From Actinomycetota bacterium (GTDB lineage: Bacteria > Actinomycetota > Actinomycetes > Mycobacteriales > HKI-0501), in assembly GCA_030840805.1 (NCBI GenBank), contig JAVEDU010000078.1, forward strand, positions 1 through 35,269: a stretch of 35,269 nucleotides of DNA. The letters run 5' to 3'. Below, one piece after another: positions 23,429 to 33,505 of this stretch (the first letter of the stretch is position 1; the number at the start of each line of letters is the position of its first letter). Position numbers and translations under genes: made by a program. The notes beneath the pieces are model-generated. The model worked only from the letters and a program-made list of their open reading frames with translations. It was not told where the DNA came from and did not search any database.

Positions 23429-23689
23429 CGTCTCTCCTTGTCCACGTCGGGCACCGCCGCTCCGGCGCCGATCGCCCGGCGCAGGTTATCCGGCGGGGCG
23501 GGGCGCTCCCGCCGGGAGGTGGAGAACGGGGCCCACCGGCGGGCGGCGGTGCCCCGGGGCGGTACGAGCCGAGGCGTTCCGTCCCGCCCGGCCGACGACT
23601 TGCGGGCCGCTCTCGACACGCGGGGGCCTCCGCGGCACTACGATCCACCCGCACCGGGCACCACCGTGCGCCGAGGACCGGAGGCAGCG

Positions 23690-24202
23690 ATGACCGAGGT
23701 CACGACCCCCCGGGGTCGGGTTCTACCCGACCCCGACGGGCATCGCGTCGAGTACCGCCGCACGGTGCCGGAGCCACCGGCGGAGCTGTGGGCGGCGCTC
23801 ACCGAACCGGCCCGGCTCGAGCGCTGGATCGGCACCTGGACCGCTGACGGCACCCCGGGCGTCGGCAGTACGGTCCAGTTCGTGATGCTCGCGGAGGAAG
23901 ACGCCGAGGCCGAGCCGGTGACGATCCGGGAGTGCGACCCGCCCCGGCTGCTGGTCGTCGACTGGCACGTTCCGGACGAGGCGATGTGGCGTGTCGAGGT
24001 CACCCTCACCCCGGCGGGCGGAGCCACCGACCTGCTGTTCGTCCAGCGGATGTCCGAACCCGAGGGGCTCGGCGAGGTCGGCCCCGGCTGGCACTACTAC
24101 CTGGACCGGCTCCAGGCTTCGCTCGCGGGCACGGACCTGCCGCGCTGGGACGACTACTACCCGGCCCTGCGGGACGCCTACGGACCGGCCGCCCGCGGAT
24201 GA
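23690..24202 (+). CDS. SRPBCC/AHSA1-domain protein
   Basis: 170-aa protein with an AHSA1-type START-like fold: [20 protein letters not shown], then [40 protein letters not shown] and a C-terminal helix ([15 protein letters not shown]). Such proteins bind hydrophobic ligands or act as co-chaperone-like stress proteins; the ligand is unknown. The ATG at 23690 has GGAGG upstream. Its stop overlaps the start of the GNAT gene (ATGA), so the two are one transcript. Confidence 0.88.
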   Translation: MTEVTTPRGRVLPDPDGHRVEYRRTVPEPPAELWAALTEPARLERWIGTWTADGTPGVGSTVQFVMLAEEDAEAEPVTIRECDPPRLLVVDWHVPDEAMWRVEVTLTPAGGATDLLFVQRMSEPEGLGEVGPGWHYYLDRLQASLAGTDLPRWDDYYPALRDAYGPAARG

Positions 24203-24750
24203 CCGTTCCCGAGCTGCGGACCACCCGCCTCCAGCTGCGCCCGCTGCGGCCCGCCGACGCGGACGGCCTGCACGAGGCCCTCGGCCACCGGGAGGTCACC
24301 AGGTACCTCTCCGACGTGCCGCCCAGCCCGGAGCGGACCCGGATGATCGTCGAGCGCCTCTGCGCCGCGTCCTACCCGACCGGGATGGGGCACTGGGTGT
24401 GGCAGGAGCGCACCACCGGGGCGCTGGTCGGCCGGGGGTACCTGGTGCCGTCCCCGGTGGACCCGCGGGAGCGGCCCGAGGCGGGCTGGTTCCTGGGGCA
24501 TCGCTGGTGGGGTACCGGTCTGGCCTGCGAGGCGGGGCAGGCGATCCTGCGGTACGCGTTCGTGGCGCTCGCGTGCCCCGCGGTGATAGCGCGGGTCCAC
24601 CCGGACAACGCGGCGTCGCTCCGGCTCGCGGAACGCCTCGGGTTCCACGGCGGCGAGCCGCTCGGGGATGCCGCCAACCCGCGCCTGCTGATGGTGGCGC
24701 CGCGCCGCGCCGCGCCCGGTCGCGGATATCCGGTGGGGCACCCCGGATAG
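24199..24750 (+). CDS. GNAT-family N-acetyltransferase (RimJ/RimL type)
   Basis: 183-aa acetyltransferase. It begins [20 protein letters not shown], typical of RimJ/RimL relatives, and has [23 protein letters not shown] in the acetyl-CoA-binding A motif and [21 protein letters not shown] in the B region. The ATG overlaps the AHSA1 stop. The acceptor substrate (protein N-terminus or small amine) cannot be told. A 38-bp gap separates it from thrS. Confidence 0.9.
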   Translation: MTVPELRTTRLQLRPLRPADADGLHEALGHREVTRYLSDVPPSPERTRMIVERLCAASYPTGMGHWVWQERTTGALVGRGYLVPSPVDPRERPEAGWFLGHRWWGTGLACEAGQAILRYAFVALACPAVIARVHPDNAASLRLAERLGFHGGEPLGDAANPRLLMVAPRRAAPGRGYPVGHPG

Positions 24751-24788
24751 CATCGTCGGGAACGTTGTCTACTGCACAGGGAGCCGTC

Positions 24789-26807
24789 GTGTCCGCACCC
24801 CAGCCCGCACCCGCCACCGCCGCCCTCGTGGTGCCGGCCGGGACGACGGCGCAGGCGGCGGTCGATGCCGCCGGTCTCCCCGTCACCGGGCCGAAGGCCG
24901 TCGTCGTGGTCCGGGACGCCGCGGGCCGCCTGCGTGACCTGGAGTGGGCCCCGGACGCCGACGCCGAGGTCGAGCCGGTGGTGATCGACTCCGAGGACGG
25001 CCGCGCCGTGCTGCGGCACTCCACCGCGCACGTGCTCGCGCAGGCGGTCCAGCAGCTCCACCCGGATGCGAAGCTCGGCATCGGCCCGCCGATCAAGGAC
25101 GGTTTCTACTACGACTTCGACGTCGAGATCCCGTTCACCCCCGAGGACCTCGCGGCCCTCGAGAAGAAGATGGGCGAGATCGTCAAGTCCGGCCAGCGGT
25201 TCCACCGCCGGGTCGTCGAGTCCGTCGACGCCGCGAAGAAGGAGCTGGCGCACGAGCCCTACAAGCTCGAGCTGGTGGACCTGAAGTCCGACGTGGACAC
25301 CAGCGAGGTGATGGAGGTCGGCGCGGGCGAGCTGACCGTCTACGACAACCTCGACCGCAAGTCCGGCGAGCCGCGCTGGGGTGACCTGTGCCGCGGCCCG
25401 CACCTGCCGACCACCCGGCACATCCCGGCCTTCAAGCTGATGCGGTCCGCCGCGGCGTACTGGCGGGGCAGCGAGAAGAACCCGCAGCTCCAGCGCATCT
25501 ACGGCACCGCGTGGGAGAGCCGGGACGCCCTCAAGGCGCATCTCGACCTGCTGGCCGAGGCCGAGAAGCGCGACCACCGCCGGCTCGGCGCGGAGCTGGA
25601 CCTGTTCAGCTTCCCGGACGAGATCGGCTCCGGGCTCGCGGTGTTCCACCCCAAGGGCGGCACCATGCGCCGGGTGATGGAGGACTACTCGCGCCGGGCG
25701 CACGAGCGCGCCGGGTACGACTTCGTCAACACCCCGCACATCACCAAGGGTCATCTGTTCGAGGTCTCCGGGCACCTGGACTGGTACCGCGAGGGCATGT
25801 ACCCCCCGATGCACCTGGACGAGGAACGGGACGCCGACGGCACCGTCCGGCGGCAGGGGCAGGACTACTACCTCAAGCCGATGAACTGCCCGTTCCACAA
25901 CCTGATCTTCCGCAGCCGGGGCCGGTCGTACCGCGAGCTGCCGCTGCGGCTGTTCGAGTTCGGCACCGTGTACCGGTACGAGAAGTCCGGCGTCGTGCAC
26001 GGCCTGACCCGCGTCCGGGGCATGACGCAGGACGACGCGCACATCTACACCACCCGCGAGCAGATGGCCGACGAGCTCAAGAGCCTGCTCCGGTTCGTGC
26101 TCGACCTGCTGCGGGACTACGGGCTGACGGACTTCTACCTCGAACTGTCCACCCGGGACCCGGCGAAGTCGATCGGCAGCGACGAGAACTGGGAGACGGC
26201 CACCGAGGCCCTGCGCGGTGCGGCGGAGGAGTCGGGGCTCGACCTGGTCCCGGACCCGGGCGGTGCGGCGTTCTACGGCCCGAAGATCTCCGTCCAGGCG
26301 AAGGACGCGATCGGCCGCACCTGGCAGATGTCGACCATCCAGGTGGACCTGAACCTGCCGGAGCGTTTCGACCTCGAGTACCAGGCCGCGGACGGCACCC
26401 GGCAGCGGCCGGTGATGATCCACCGCGCGCTGTTCGGCTCGATCGAGCGGTTCTTCGGGGTGCTGACCGAGCACTACGCCGGCGCGTTCCCGCCCTGGCT
26501 CGCGCCCGTGCAGGTCGTCGCGATCCCGATCACCGACGAGCACGTCCCGTACCTCCGGGACGTGGCCGCGCAGCTGCGTGAGGCCGGGATCCGGGTGGAG
26601 GTCGACGCCTCCGACGACCGGATGCAGAAGAAGATCCGGACGGCGCAGAAGCAGAAGGTGCCGTACATGCTGATCGCGGGCGACGAGGATGCTGGCAAGG
26701 GCGCCGTCAGCTTCCGGTACCGCACCGGTGAGCAGAAGAACGGCGTGCCGGTGGCGGACGCGGTCGCGGAGATCGTCGAGGCCGTCCGCGCGCGTACCCA
26801 GGTGTGA
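24789..26807 (+). CDS. thrS: Threonyl-tRNA synthetase
   Basis: Class II synthetase, 672 aa, that charges tRNA-Thr. The GTG at 24789 has AGGGAGCC upstream. Order: short TGS domain (1-65), editing domain with HSTAH (His77, His81), catalytic core with [29 protein letters not shown] and [23 protein letters not shown], motif 3 around [17 protein letters not shown], and a C-terminal anticodon-binding domain. No T-box leader fits in the 38-bp gap upstream, so threonine control must lie elsewhere. Its stop overlaps the start of the HIT gene. Confidence 0.97.
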   Translation: MSAPQPAPATAALVVPAGTTAQAAVDAAGLPVTGPKAVVVVRDAAGRLRDLEWAPDADAEVEPVVIDSEDGRAVLRHSTAHVLAQAVQQLHPDAKLGIGPPIKDGFYYDFDVEIPFTPEDLAALEKKMGEIVKSGQRFHRRVVESVDAAKKELAHEPYKLELVDLKSDVDTSEVMEVGAGELTVYDNLDRKSGEPRWGDLCRGPHLPTTRHIPAFKLMRSAAAYWRGSEKNPQLQRIYGTAWESRDALKAHLDLLAEAEKRDHRRLGAELDLFSFPDEIGSGLAVFHPKGGTMRRVMEDYSRRAHERAGYDFVNTPHITKGHLFEVSGHLDWYREGMYPPMHLDEERDADGTVRRQGQDYYLKPMNCPFHNLIFRSRGRSYRELPLRLFEFGTVYRYEKSGVVHGLTRVRGMTQDDAHIYTTREQMADELKSLLRFVLDLLRDYGLTDFYLELSTRDPAKSIGSDENWETATEALRGAAEESGLDLVPDPGGAAFYGPKISVQAKDAIGRTWQMSTIQVDLNLPERFDLEYQAADGTRQRPVMIHRALFGSIERFFGVLTEHYAGAFPPWLAPVQVVAIPITDEHVPYLRDVAAQLREAGIRVEVDASDDRMQKKIRTAQKQKVPYMLIAGDEDAGKGAVSFRYRTGEQKNGVPVADAVAEIVEAVRARTQV

Positions 26808-27343
26808 CCGGGATGGAGCCGACACCGGACCAGGGGCTCGCGGACGGGTTCGAGCGGCTGTGGACACCGCACCGCCTGACGTACGTGGTCGGGCCAGGGC
26901 ACGGGGACGACGACTGCCCGTTCTGCGTCGTCCCCGGTCTCCCGGACGCCGAGGGCCTGGTCGTCGCCCGGGGCGAGCACGTGTACGCGGTGCTGAACCT
27001 GTACCCGTACAACCCGGGACACCTGATGGCCGTGCCGTACCGCCACGTCGCCGACTACACCGCTCTCACCGCCGAGGAGACGGTCGAGCTGGCCGCGTTC
27101 ACCCAGCGGGCGATGCGGACGGTGCGTACCGCGAGCGGGGCGCACGGCTTCAACATCGGGATGAACCAGGGGTCCGTCGCGGGCGCCGGGATCGCCGCGC
27201 ACCTGCACCAGCACGTGGTGCCGCGGTGGGGCGGCGACACCAACTTCATGCCGGTGGTCGGCCGGACGAAGGTGCTGCCGCAGTTGCTCACCGACACCCG
27301 TGAGCGGCTCGCCGAGGCGTGGGAGGCGGTCGGCGCCGGCTGA
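26804..27343 (+). CDS. HIT-family nucleotide phosphorylase/hydrolase (Ap4A phosphorylase-like)
   Basis: 179-aa histidine-triad protein. The triad [10 protein letters not shown] (His133, His135, His137) is intact, and CPFC near residue 38 plus [24 protein letters not shown] are typical. The closest known relative by order and motifs is the mycobacterial Ap4A phosphorylase Rv2613c, also next to thrS, which splits diadenosine tetraphosphate made by aminoacyl-tRNA synthetases. The GTG at 26804 overlaps the thrS stop (GTGA); an ATG at 26813 is in frame. Coupling to thrS fits removal of its Ap4A by-product. Confidence 0.9.
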   Translation: MTGMEPTPDQGLADGFERLWTPHRLTYVVGPGHGDDDCPFCVVPGLPDAEGLVVARGEHVYAVLNLYPYNPGHLMAVPYRHVADYTALTAEETVELAAFTQRAMRTVRTASGAHGFNIGMNQGSVAGAGIAAHLHQHVVPRWGGDTNFMPVVGRTKVLPQLLTDTRERLAEAWEAVGAG

Positions 27344-27350
27344 CGTCGGG

Positions 27351-28023
27351 CTACGTCCCGAGGGAGAACCCGGCGGTGGCGGGCAGCAGCACGAAGACAA
27401 CCGGGATGGCGACGGCGACGGCGGCGGTCCCACCAGGTCGACGGCCCCGGGACGACACCGAGCACGGGCCCCGCGGCGTACGAGGTCGTGATGGGCGCGG
27501 GCGCCGCCTCGGTGGCTGCGGGCTCGGAGCTGTGAACTCTCCGGCCGAACGGGGCGAGCAGGAACAGGGCGCCGGACAGCCCGTAGAGCACGGCGGACAG
27601 GGGCGGCGGATACGCCTCGCCGAACGGCCGGAGGACCCCGCGGACGCCGCTGCCGATGATCACGGCCGGCAGCGCGATGCCGACGGCGAGCCGCGCGGCG
27701 GTGTTCGGCAGCAGCCGGGCCGGGCCGCGGCCCGGCCACGGCGTCCTCATCAGGGTCGCGAAGGCGGCGAGACCGGCGACGATCGCGGCCCCCAGGAGTG
27801 GGCTGCCGTCGGCGCGGCTCTCGCGGGAAGGGCCGGACCGGCGGCGGCGCCGGCTCGTCGAGCTCCCCGTGTCGGCTTCGGGGACGCCACGGTCCGGCGG
27901 ACGAAGCCCCCGCGGGGAAGGGGCGTCGGCGGTGGCCAGGACCGTGGGGTCGTGGGGCGTGGCACGCGCGGACGGCGCCCGCGTCGTCCCGGCACAGTCC
28001 GGTGGGTCGCCGAGTGGCGGCGA
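27351..28023 (-). pseudogene. Interrupted membrane-protein gene (frameshift)
   Basis: Minus-strand codons with strongly G/C third positions run from 28023 down to about 27430. They give a Pro/Arg-rich stretch followed by hydrophobic segments SPLLGAAIVAGLAAFATLM, LAVGIALPAVIIGSGVRG and LSAVLYGLSGALFLLAPFG. Near 27425-27440, at a slippery GGCGAC/GGCGGC run, the coding signal moves to another frame and continues as TAAVAVAIPVVFVLLPATAG to a TAG at 27351-27353, a plausible fourth membrane segment. No ATG, GTG or TTG is in frame above the ATG at 27750, so the start is also unclear. Either a decaying membrane protein gene or a sequence indel. No family is recognised. It is convergent with the HIT gene, 7 bp apart. 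Confidence 0.5.
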
Positions 28024-28470
28024 TCACGCCACAGGGCGTGACGGGGTCCGCCGGACCGGATCGCCGGAGCCGACCGTGGCGATCCCGGCGGGCTCACTCC
28101 GGCCGCGCGTCCGCCGTCGACAGCCGGGACCGGCGGCCTGGCGGAGTCCACTGTGGAGGCCCCAGTCGTCTCCGCGACGCCGGCAGCCCGTCGCGTCACA
28201 GCGTCCCGGAGCGCCGGGGCCCGATGCCGCACCTGTCGGGCCTCCCGCGCGGAGCGGCCCCACACCTGCAGGATCCGGTGGGAAGGTCCATCCTCGCTGT
28301 CCGCCGTCGACCCACCCCACGGGGAGCCGGCGCGGGTCTGCTCGGCTCGGCCCGGGTCGACGGCACACCGGAGGGACGGCCATCCCGCCGCCCGAGCGCC
28401 CCGCCGGAGGCGCCGCCCGAGCTGCCCGACCCCGGGCCCGTGCGACGCGGGCCAGGCCCCTGGGCGGCGT
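28024..28470. other. No gene seen between interrupted gene and EF-G2-like gene
   Basis: About 450 bases with open frames on both strands but no start, ribosome site or recognisable protein; third-position composition does not favour one frame. No RNA gene is visible. Confidence 0.45.
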
Positions 28471-28490
28471 CCCGGCGCGGCCGCGCCGGG
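28471..28490 (-). terminator. Perfect 20-bp palindrome after EF-G2-like gene
   Basis: CCCGGCGCGGCCGCGCCGGG is a perfect inverted repeat (8-bp stem with GGCC loop) beginning 3 bases beyond the EF-G2-like stop. There is no T-run, so it is a candidate actinomycete-type terminator or a protein-binding palindrome. Confidence 0.5.
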
Positions 28491-28493
28491 CGC

Positions 28494-30644
28494 TCAGCCG
28501 TGGTGGTCGTTCTTCGTCATCGCCGCGGCGAGGTGCTGCGGCATCGGCTCGTAGCGCACGAACGTCCGGCGGAACGTCGCCGTGCCCGACGTGAGCGAGC
28601 GCAGGTCGACCGCGTACCGGACCAGTTCGGTCGCCGGCACCTCGGCGCGGACCAGCGTGCGCTCGGCCTCGTCCGGCTCGGTGCCGAGCACGCGCCCGCG
28701 GCGGCCGGACAGGTCGCTCATCACCGGTCCGACATAGGCGTCCGGCACCCGGATGACGACCTCGTCCACCGGCTCCAGCAGCGACACCTGACCGGCGGCG
28801 GCGGCCTCCCGCAGCGCCAGCGCGCCGGCCGTCTGGAACGCCGCGTCGGAGGAGTCCACCGAGTGCGCCTTGCCGTCCACCAGCGTGACCCGCAGGTCCA
28901 CCAGCGGATGCCCGGACAGCACCCCGCGCTCCATCTGGGTGCGGACGCCCTTCTCCACGCTGGAGATGAACTGGTTCGGCACCGCGCCACCGACCACCTT
29001 GTCGATGAACTCGAAGCCGCCACCCACGGGCATGGGCTCCACCTCGATGTCGCAGACGGCGTACTGGCCGTGCCCACCGGACTGCTTCACGTGCCGCCCG
29101 TGGCCCCGGGCCGGTCCGGCGAACGTCTCCCGCAGCGACACCCGCACCGGCTCGGTGTCGAGGTCCGCGCCACCCGCGCGGAGCCGGTCCAGCACGACAT
29201 CCGCATGCGCCTCGCCCATGCACCACAGCACGAGCTGGTGGGTCTCCGGGTTGCGCTCCAGGCGCAGCGTCGGGTCCCCGGCGACGAGCCGGCCGAGGCT
29301 CTTGGCCAGCGCGTCCTCGTCGCTGCGCGTCTTCGCCACCACCGCGACGGGCAGCAGCGGCTCCGGCATCTCCCACGGCGCCACCAGCAGCGGGTCCTCC
29401 CGGTCGGAGATCGTGTCGCCGGTCTCCGCCGAGGTCAGCTTGGTCAGCGCGCACAGGTCGCCCGCGACCGCGTACGGCACCTCGCGGAGGTTCGCCCCGA
29501 GCGGCGAGTAGATGTGGGTCACCCGCTCGTCCACGTCGTGGTCGTCGTGCCCGCGGTCGGCCATGCCGTGCCCGGAGACGTGGATCGACTGCTCCGGCCG
29601 CAGCGTGCCGGAGAACACCCGGACCAGCGACACCCGCCCGACGTAGGAGTCGACGCTCGTCTTGACGACCTCCGCGACGAGCGGGCCGGCCGGGTCGGCG
29701 GTGATCGGGTCGTGCGGCGCGCCGTCGGGCCGCGTCACGGCCGGCAGGTCGTGCTCCAGCGGGGAGGGGAACGCGCTGGTCAGGAGTTCGAGCAGCGCCG
29801 GGATGCCGACGCCGGTCGTCGCGCTGACCGGCACCACCGGATAGAACGTGCCCCGGGCGACGGCCGTCTCCAGGTCCTCGACGAGCACCTTGGGGTCGAT
29901 GGTCTCGCCGTCGAGGTACCGGTCCATCAGGGTCTCGTCCTCGCTCTCGGCGATGATCCCCTCGATGAGGGCCGAGCGCGCCGTGTCGATCAGCGGCAGG
30001 TGCTCCGGGTCGGGGTCGCGGATCTCCGGGATCAGCCCGCCGGAGTGGTCGAACACCCGCTGGGACAGCAGGCCGATCAGCCCCGCGACCTGCTCGTCGT
30101 CGCCGTGCATCGGGAAGTACAGCGGCAGGACGCTGTCGCCGAACACCCGCTGGCAGATCGCCACGGACTCGTCGAAGTCCGCCCGCGCGTGGTCGAGCCG
30201 GGTGACGACCACGGCCCGCGGCATCCCGACGGCGGCGCACTCCTCCCAGAGCGCGACGGTCGCCGCGTCGACACCGTCCACAGCGGAGACCACGAACAGC
30301 GCCCCGTCGGCGGCGCGCAGCCCCGCCCGCAGCTCTCCGACGAAGTCCGCGTAGCCGGGGGTGTCGAGGAGGTTGACCTTCACGCCGTCGTGCAGGAGCG
30401 GCGCCAGGGCGAGAGCGACCGAACGCTGCTGCTTCACCGCCGCGGCGTCGTGGTCGCCGATCGTCGTGCCGTCGGTGACCTTGCCCGCGCGGCTGATCGT
30501 GCCGGTGGCGGCCAGCAGGGCCTCCACGAGGGTCGTCTTGCCGGAACCCGAGTGGCCCACCAGCACGACATTGCGTACGGCGGCCGGGTCATCACCTGCC
30601 AGACCCGCGGAACCCGCGGTGCCTTCGGTGCTCTTGCCCGCCAT
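28494..30644 (-). CDS. Elongation factor G-like protein (EF-G2 type)
   Basis: 716-aa translational GTPase paralogue with full EF-G domain order. The ATG at 30644 has GGGAGG upstream. The P-loop is GHSGSGKTT (30-38). Other motifs depart from EF-G: the switch I RGITI region reads RSVAL (74-78) without the conserved Thr, the switch II DTPGH is DTPGY (Tyr98 in place of the catalytic His), and NKxD is TRLD (148-151). Mycobacterial EF-G2 is reported to bind GTP without ribosome-stimulated hydrolysis, and these changes would fit that. It is probably a regulator or accessory factor, not the essential translocase. Divergent from the PI/PIM operon across 187 bp. Confidence 0.9.
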   Translation of the reverse strand: MAGKSTEGTAGSAGLAGDDPAAVRNVVLVGHSGSGKTTLVEALLAATGTISRAGKVTDGTTIGDHDAAAVKQQRSVALALAPLLHDGVKVNLLDTPGYADFVGELRAGLRAADGALFVVSAVDGVDAATVALWEECAAVGMPRAVVVTRLDHARADFDESVAICQRVFGDSVLPLYFPMHGDDEQVAGLIGLLSQRVFDHSGGLIPEIRDPDPEHLPLIDTARSALIEGIIAESEDETLMDRYLDGETIDPKVLVEDLETAVARGTFYPVVPVSATTGVGIPALLELLTSAFPSPLEHDLPAVTRPDGAPHDPITADPAGPLVAEVVKTSVDSYVGRVSLVRVFSGTLRPEQSIHVSGHGMADRGHDDHDVDERVTHIYSPLGANLREVPYAVAGDLCALTKLTSAETGDTISDREDPLLVAPWEMPEPLLPVAVVAKTRSDEDALAKSLGRLVAGDPTLRLERNPETHQLVLWCMGEAHADVVLDRLRAGGADLDTEPVRVSLRETFAGPARGHGRHVKQSGGHGQYAVCDIEVEPMPVGGGFEFIDKVVGGAVPNQFISSVEKGVRTQMERGVLSGHPLVDLRVTLVDGKAHSVDSSDAAFQTAGALALREAAAAGQVSLLEPVDEVVIRVPDAYVGPVMSDLSGRRGRVLGTEPDEAERTLVRAEVPATELVRYAVDLRSLTSGTATFRRTFVRYEPMPQHLAAAMTKNDHHG

Positions 30645-30831
30645 GTCGTGCCTCCCACCCCATCGGTGTCCGAAGCCTGAACCGATCCCACACCCCGGGT
30701 GGAGGCGAGACAAGCCCCGGCGGCGTCGCCGTGCACCGGAGCCCGAGCGGCGACGCCGTGACCGCTATCGTGTCAGCGATCCCGCGCCTGGCCGGGAGGT
30801 ACCCCGGCACAACCCTGCTGAACGGACGGTC

Positions 30832-31431
30832 ATGCTCAACGTGCTCGCGCGCGCACGCCTCTCGGCAGTTGTCGACCCGGTCGGCCGGGCCCTGGCCCGC
30901 GCCGGTGTCAGTCCCGACGTCATCACCGTCCTCGGCACGGTCGGTGTCGTGTTCGGGGCGGTGTGGTTCGTGCCCCGTGGCCACCTGTTCATCGCCCTGA
31001 TCGTCGTCGCCACATGCGTCCTCACCGACATGCTCGACGGCGCGGTCGCCCGGGCGCGCGGCGGCGGGACGAAGTGGGGCGCGCTGCTGGACTCCACGAT
31101 GGACCGGATCGCCGACGGCGCCGTGTTCGGCTCGCTGGCGTACTGGCTCGCGGTCTCCGACCGGCACCCGTCCGCGGTGGCCGCGCTGCTGTGCCTGATC
31201 GGGGCGTTCACCGTCTCGTACGTGAAGGCCCGCGCCGAGGGGCTCGGTCTCACCTGCAACGTCGGGATCGCCGAGCGGACCGAGCGGCTGCTCGTCGTGG
31301 GCGCCGGCGCGATCCTGGGCATGCTGGGCGTGCCGCATGCCCTGGACGTGTCGCTCTGGCTGCTCGCCCTGCTCTGCCTGATCACGATCGTGCAGCGGCT
31401 GCGCGAGGTTCGGCGGCAGGTCACCGCGTGA
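30832..31431 (+). CDS. pgsA: Phosphatidylinositol phosphate synthase (CDP-alcohol phosphotransferase)
   Basis: 199-aa membrane enzyme that joins CDP-diacylglycerol to inositol 1-phosphate, giving PI phosphate, the base of PI mannosides. The CDP-alcohol motif D66-x2-D69-G70-x2-A73-R74-x8-G83-x3-D87-x3-D91 is complete. Several hydrophobic helices follow. The assignment to PI phosphate rather than PG phosphate synthase relies on the downstream acyltransferase and PimA genes, the order seen in mycobacteria. The ATG at 30832 follows ACGGACGG. First gene of an operon in which each later gene overlaps the previous stop by 4 bases. Confidence 0.92.
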   Translation: MLNVLARARLSAVVDPVGRALARAGVSPDVITVLGTVGVVFGAVWFVPRGHLFIALIVVATCVLTDMLDGAVARARGGGTKWGALLDSTMDRIADGAVFGSLAYWLAVSDRHPSAVAALLCLIGAFTVSYVKARAEGLGLTCNVGIAERTERLLVVGAGAILGMLGVPHALDVSLWLLALLCLITIVQRLREVRRQVTA

Positions 31432-32348
31432 GAGGTGCCCGGCTGCTCGACCGGCTCACGGAGTCCGGCTACGCCGCGGGCTGGCGGCTCGTCCGCACCC
31501 TCCCGGCCCCGGCGACCCGGCCGCTCTTCCGCCGGGGCGCGGACCTCGCCGCGCGGCGGTCCGGGCAGGGCACGCGGCGGCTCCGGGCGAACCTCCGCCG
31601 CGTCGTCGGCCCCGCCGTCCCCGAGCCCGAGCTCGACCTCCTGGTCCGGGACGCGCTGCGCTCCTACGCCCGATACTGGCTCGAGGCGTTCCGCCTGCCC
31701 TCCGTGCCGCGCGACGAGGTGGTCCAGACCATGCGACTCGATCCCGAGGGCGTGGACCTGCTCGACCGGTGCCTCGCCGCGGGGCGCGGGGTCGTCGTGG
31801 CGCTCGGCCACTCCGGCAACTGGGACCACGCCGGTGCCTGGGCCGCCTACACCGGACGGCCCGTCGTCTCGGTGGCGGAGCGGCTGAAGCCGGCGGGCCT
31901 GTACGACCGGTTCGTGGCGTACCGGGAGTCGATCGGCATTTCGGTGCTGCCGCTCACCGGCGGGCGCCGGCAGCCCCTGGACGAGCTCGCGGAGCGGCTC
32001 CGGGCCGGTGAGCTGGTGTGCCTGCTCGCGGACCGGGACCTGTCCAGGCGCGGCGTCGAGGTGTCGTTCTTCGGCGGCCGTACCCGGATGCCCGCGGGGC
32101 CGGCGCTGCTGGCGCTGCGGACCGGGGCGCCGCTGCTCGTGGCGCGGCTGTGGTACGACGAGACGAGCAGCCGGGGCTCCATCGTCGGGCCGATCGCGGT
32201 CCCGGCCGGCGTCGACCGGCTGGCGCAGGTCGCCGCGATGACCCAGGAGGTGGCCGACTCGCTCGCCGAGGGCATCGCCGCCCATCCGCGGGACTGGCAC
32301 ATGCTGCAGCGGATGTGGCTCGACGAACCGGACGGTACCCCGGCGTGA
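31428..32348 (+). CDS. Phosphatidylinositol mannoside acyltransferase (PatA-like)
   Basis: 306-aa lysophospholipid-acyltransferase-fold protein of the lauroyl/PatA class. The catalytic HX4D is GHSGNWDHAG (His128, Asp133); VCLLADRDLSRRGVEVSFFGG and MPAGPALLALRTGAPL are the later family blocks. In mycobacteria PatA adds palmitate to the mannose of PIM1/PIM2 on the cytoplasmic face of the membrane. The start is the GTG at 31428 overlapping the pgsA stop. It sits between pgsA and pimA as in other PIM-making actinomycetes, which supports the PIM role over lipid A-type acylation. Confidence 0.92.
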   Translation: MRGARLLDRLTESGYAAGWRLVRTLPAPATRPLFRRGADLAARRSGQGTRRLRANLRRVVGPAVPEPELDLLVRDALRSYARYWLEAFRLPSVPRDEVVQTMRLDPEGVDLLDRCLAAGRGVVVALGHSGNWDHAGAWAAYTGRPVVSVAERLKPAGLYDRFVAYRESIGISVLPLTGGRRQPLDELAERLRAGELVCLLADRDLSRRGVEVSFFGGRTRMPAGPALLALRTGAPLLVARLWYDETSSRGSIVGPIAVPAGVDRLAQVAAMTQEVADSLAEGIAAHPRDWHMLQRMWLDEPDGTPA

Positions 32349-33505
32349 GGGTCGGCCTGGTCTCCCCGTACTCGTTCGACGTGCCCGGCGGCGTGCAGGC
32401 CCACATCCGAGATCTCGCCGAGGCGCTGATCGGCCTCGGGCACCACGTCAGCGTGCTCGCCCCCGCGGACGACGAGACCGTGCTCCCGTCGTACGTGGTC
32501 GCGGCCGGCCGGGCGGTGCCGGTGCCCTACAACGGCTCGGTGGCGCGGGTGGCCCTCGGCCCGATCTCGCTCACGCGGGTGCGGCGGTGGCTCCGGGAGG
32601 GGCATTTCGACGTCCTCCACGTCCACGAGCCGTTCGCGCCGAGCCTGTCGTTGCTGGCGTGCCTGGCCGCGCGTGGCCCGCTCGTCGCCACGTTCCACAC
32701 CGCCACCCCCCGGTCGCGCGCGCTCGCCGCGGCCGAGGGCGTGCTCCAGCCGGTGCTGGAGAAGATCAGCGGCCGCATCGCGGTGTCCGAGCTGGCCCGC
32801 CGGGTGCAGGTCGAGCATCTCGCCGGCGGCGGGGTCGAGATCCCGAACGGGGTGTCCGTCGAGCGCTTCGCGGGCGCCGCGCCGTTGCCCGGCTGGCCCG
32901 GGGACGGGGGTGCGCTCGGGTTCCTCGGCCGGTTCACCGAGCCGCGCAAGGGCTTCGGCATCCTCCTCGACGCGTTCTCGCGGCTGGCACCCGAGCGGCC
33001 CGGCCTGCGGCTGCTCGTGGCCGGGCCGGGCGACGCCGACGAGGCCCTCGCCGGTCTCGATCCCGCGTTGCGCGAACGGGTGGTGCTGCTCGGTCTCGTG
33101 TCCGACGAGGACAAGGCCCGGATGCTCCGCAGCGTCGACGTGTACGTCGCGCCGAACACGGGCGGCGAGTCGTTCGGGATCATCCTCACCGAGGCCATGG
33201 CCGCGGGGACCGCGATCGCGGCCAGCGACCTGGACGCGTTCCGCCGGGTGCTGGACGACGGTGCGGGCGGTGCCCTGTTCCGTACGGGCGACGCCGTCGA
33301 GCTCGCCCGCGTGCTCGGCGGGCTGCTCGACGACGCCGGCCGGCGGGAGGCGCTGTCGGCGTACGGGTCGACGGCGGTCGCGGCGTTCGACTGGCCGGTC
33401 GTCGCCCGCCGGGTGCTGGACGTGTACGACCTGGTGCTCGCCGCGGTCCCGGGCGAGGTGACCGGCGACGACGAGACGCTGCCGCTGCCGGAGGGCCTCG
33501 CGTGA
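32345..33505 (+). CDS. pimA: PI alpha-mannosyltransferase PimA-like
   Basis: 386-aa GT-B glycosyltransferase, family GT4. It starts VGLVSPYSFDVPGGVQAHI, the typical PimA N-terminus with a Gly-rich GDP-Man-binding loop, then VLHVHEPFAPSLS and VATFHTATPRSRA. The C-terminal half has GFLGRFTEPRKGF, VAGPGDADEALAGL and PNTGGESFGIILTEAMAAG with the E-x7-E sugar-nucleotide motif. It transfers the first mannose from GDP-mannose to phosphatidylinositol at the inner leaflet. The GTG at 32345 overlaps the acyltransferase stop. Confidence 0.94.
   Translation: MRVGLVSPYSFDVPGGVQAHIRDLAEALIGLGHHVSVLAPADDETVLPSYVVAAGRAVPVPYNGSVARVALGPISLTRVRRWLREGHFDVLHVHEPFAPSLSLLACLAARGPLVATFHTATPRSRALAAAEGVLQPVLEKISGRIAVSELARRVQVEHLAGGGVEIPNGVSVERFAGAAPLPGWPGDGGALGFLGRFTEPRKGFGILLDAFSRLAPERPGLRLLVAGPGDADEALAGLDPALRERVVLLGLVSDEDKARMLRSVDVYVAPNTGGESFGIILTEAMAAGTAIAASDLDAFRRVLDDGAGGALFRTGDAVELARVLGGLLDDAGRREALSAYGSTAVAAFDWPVVARRVLDVYDLVLAAVPGEVTGDDETLPLPEGLA

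Noticed and set aside
24751-24788. T-box or other leader before thrS
   Set aside because: The gap is only 38 bp; no T-box sequence or antiterminator can fit.
27798-30680. A 960-codon open frame on the plus strand opposite the EF-G2-like gene
   Set aside because: Its translation is Arg/Gly/Asp-rich low-complexity sequence without family motifs; it is the shadow of the real gene in G+C-rich DNA.
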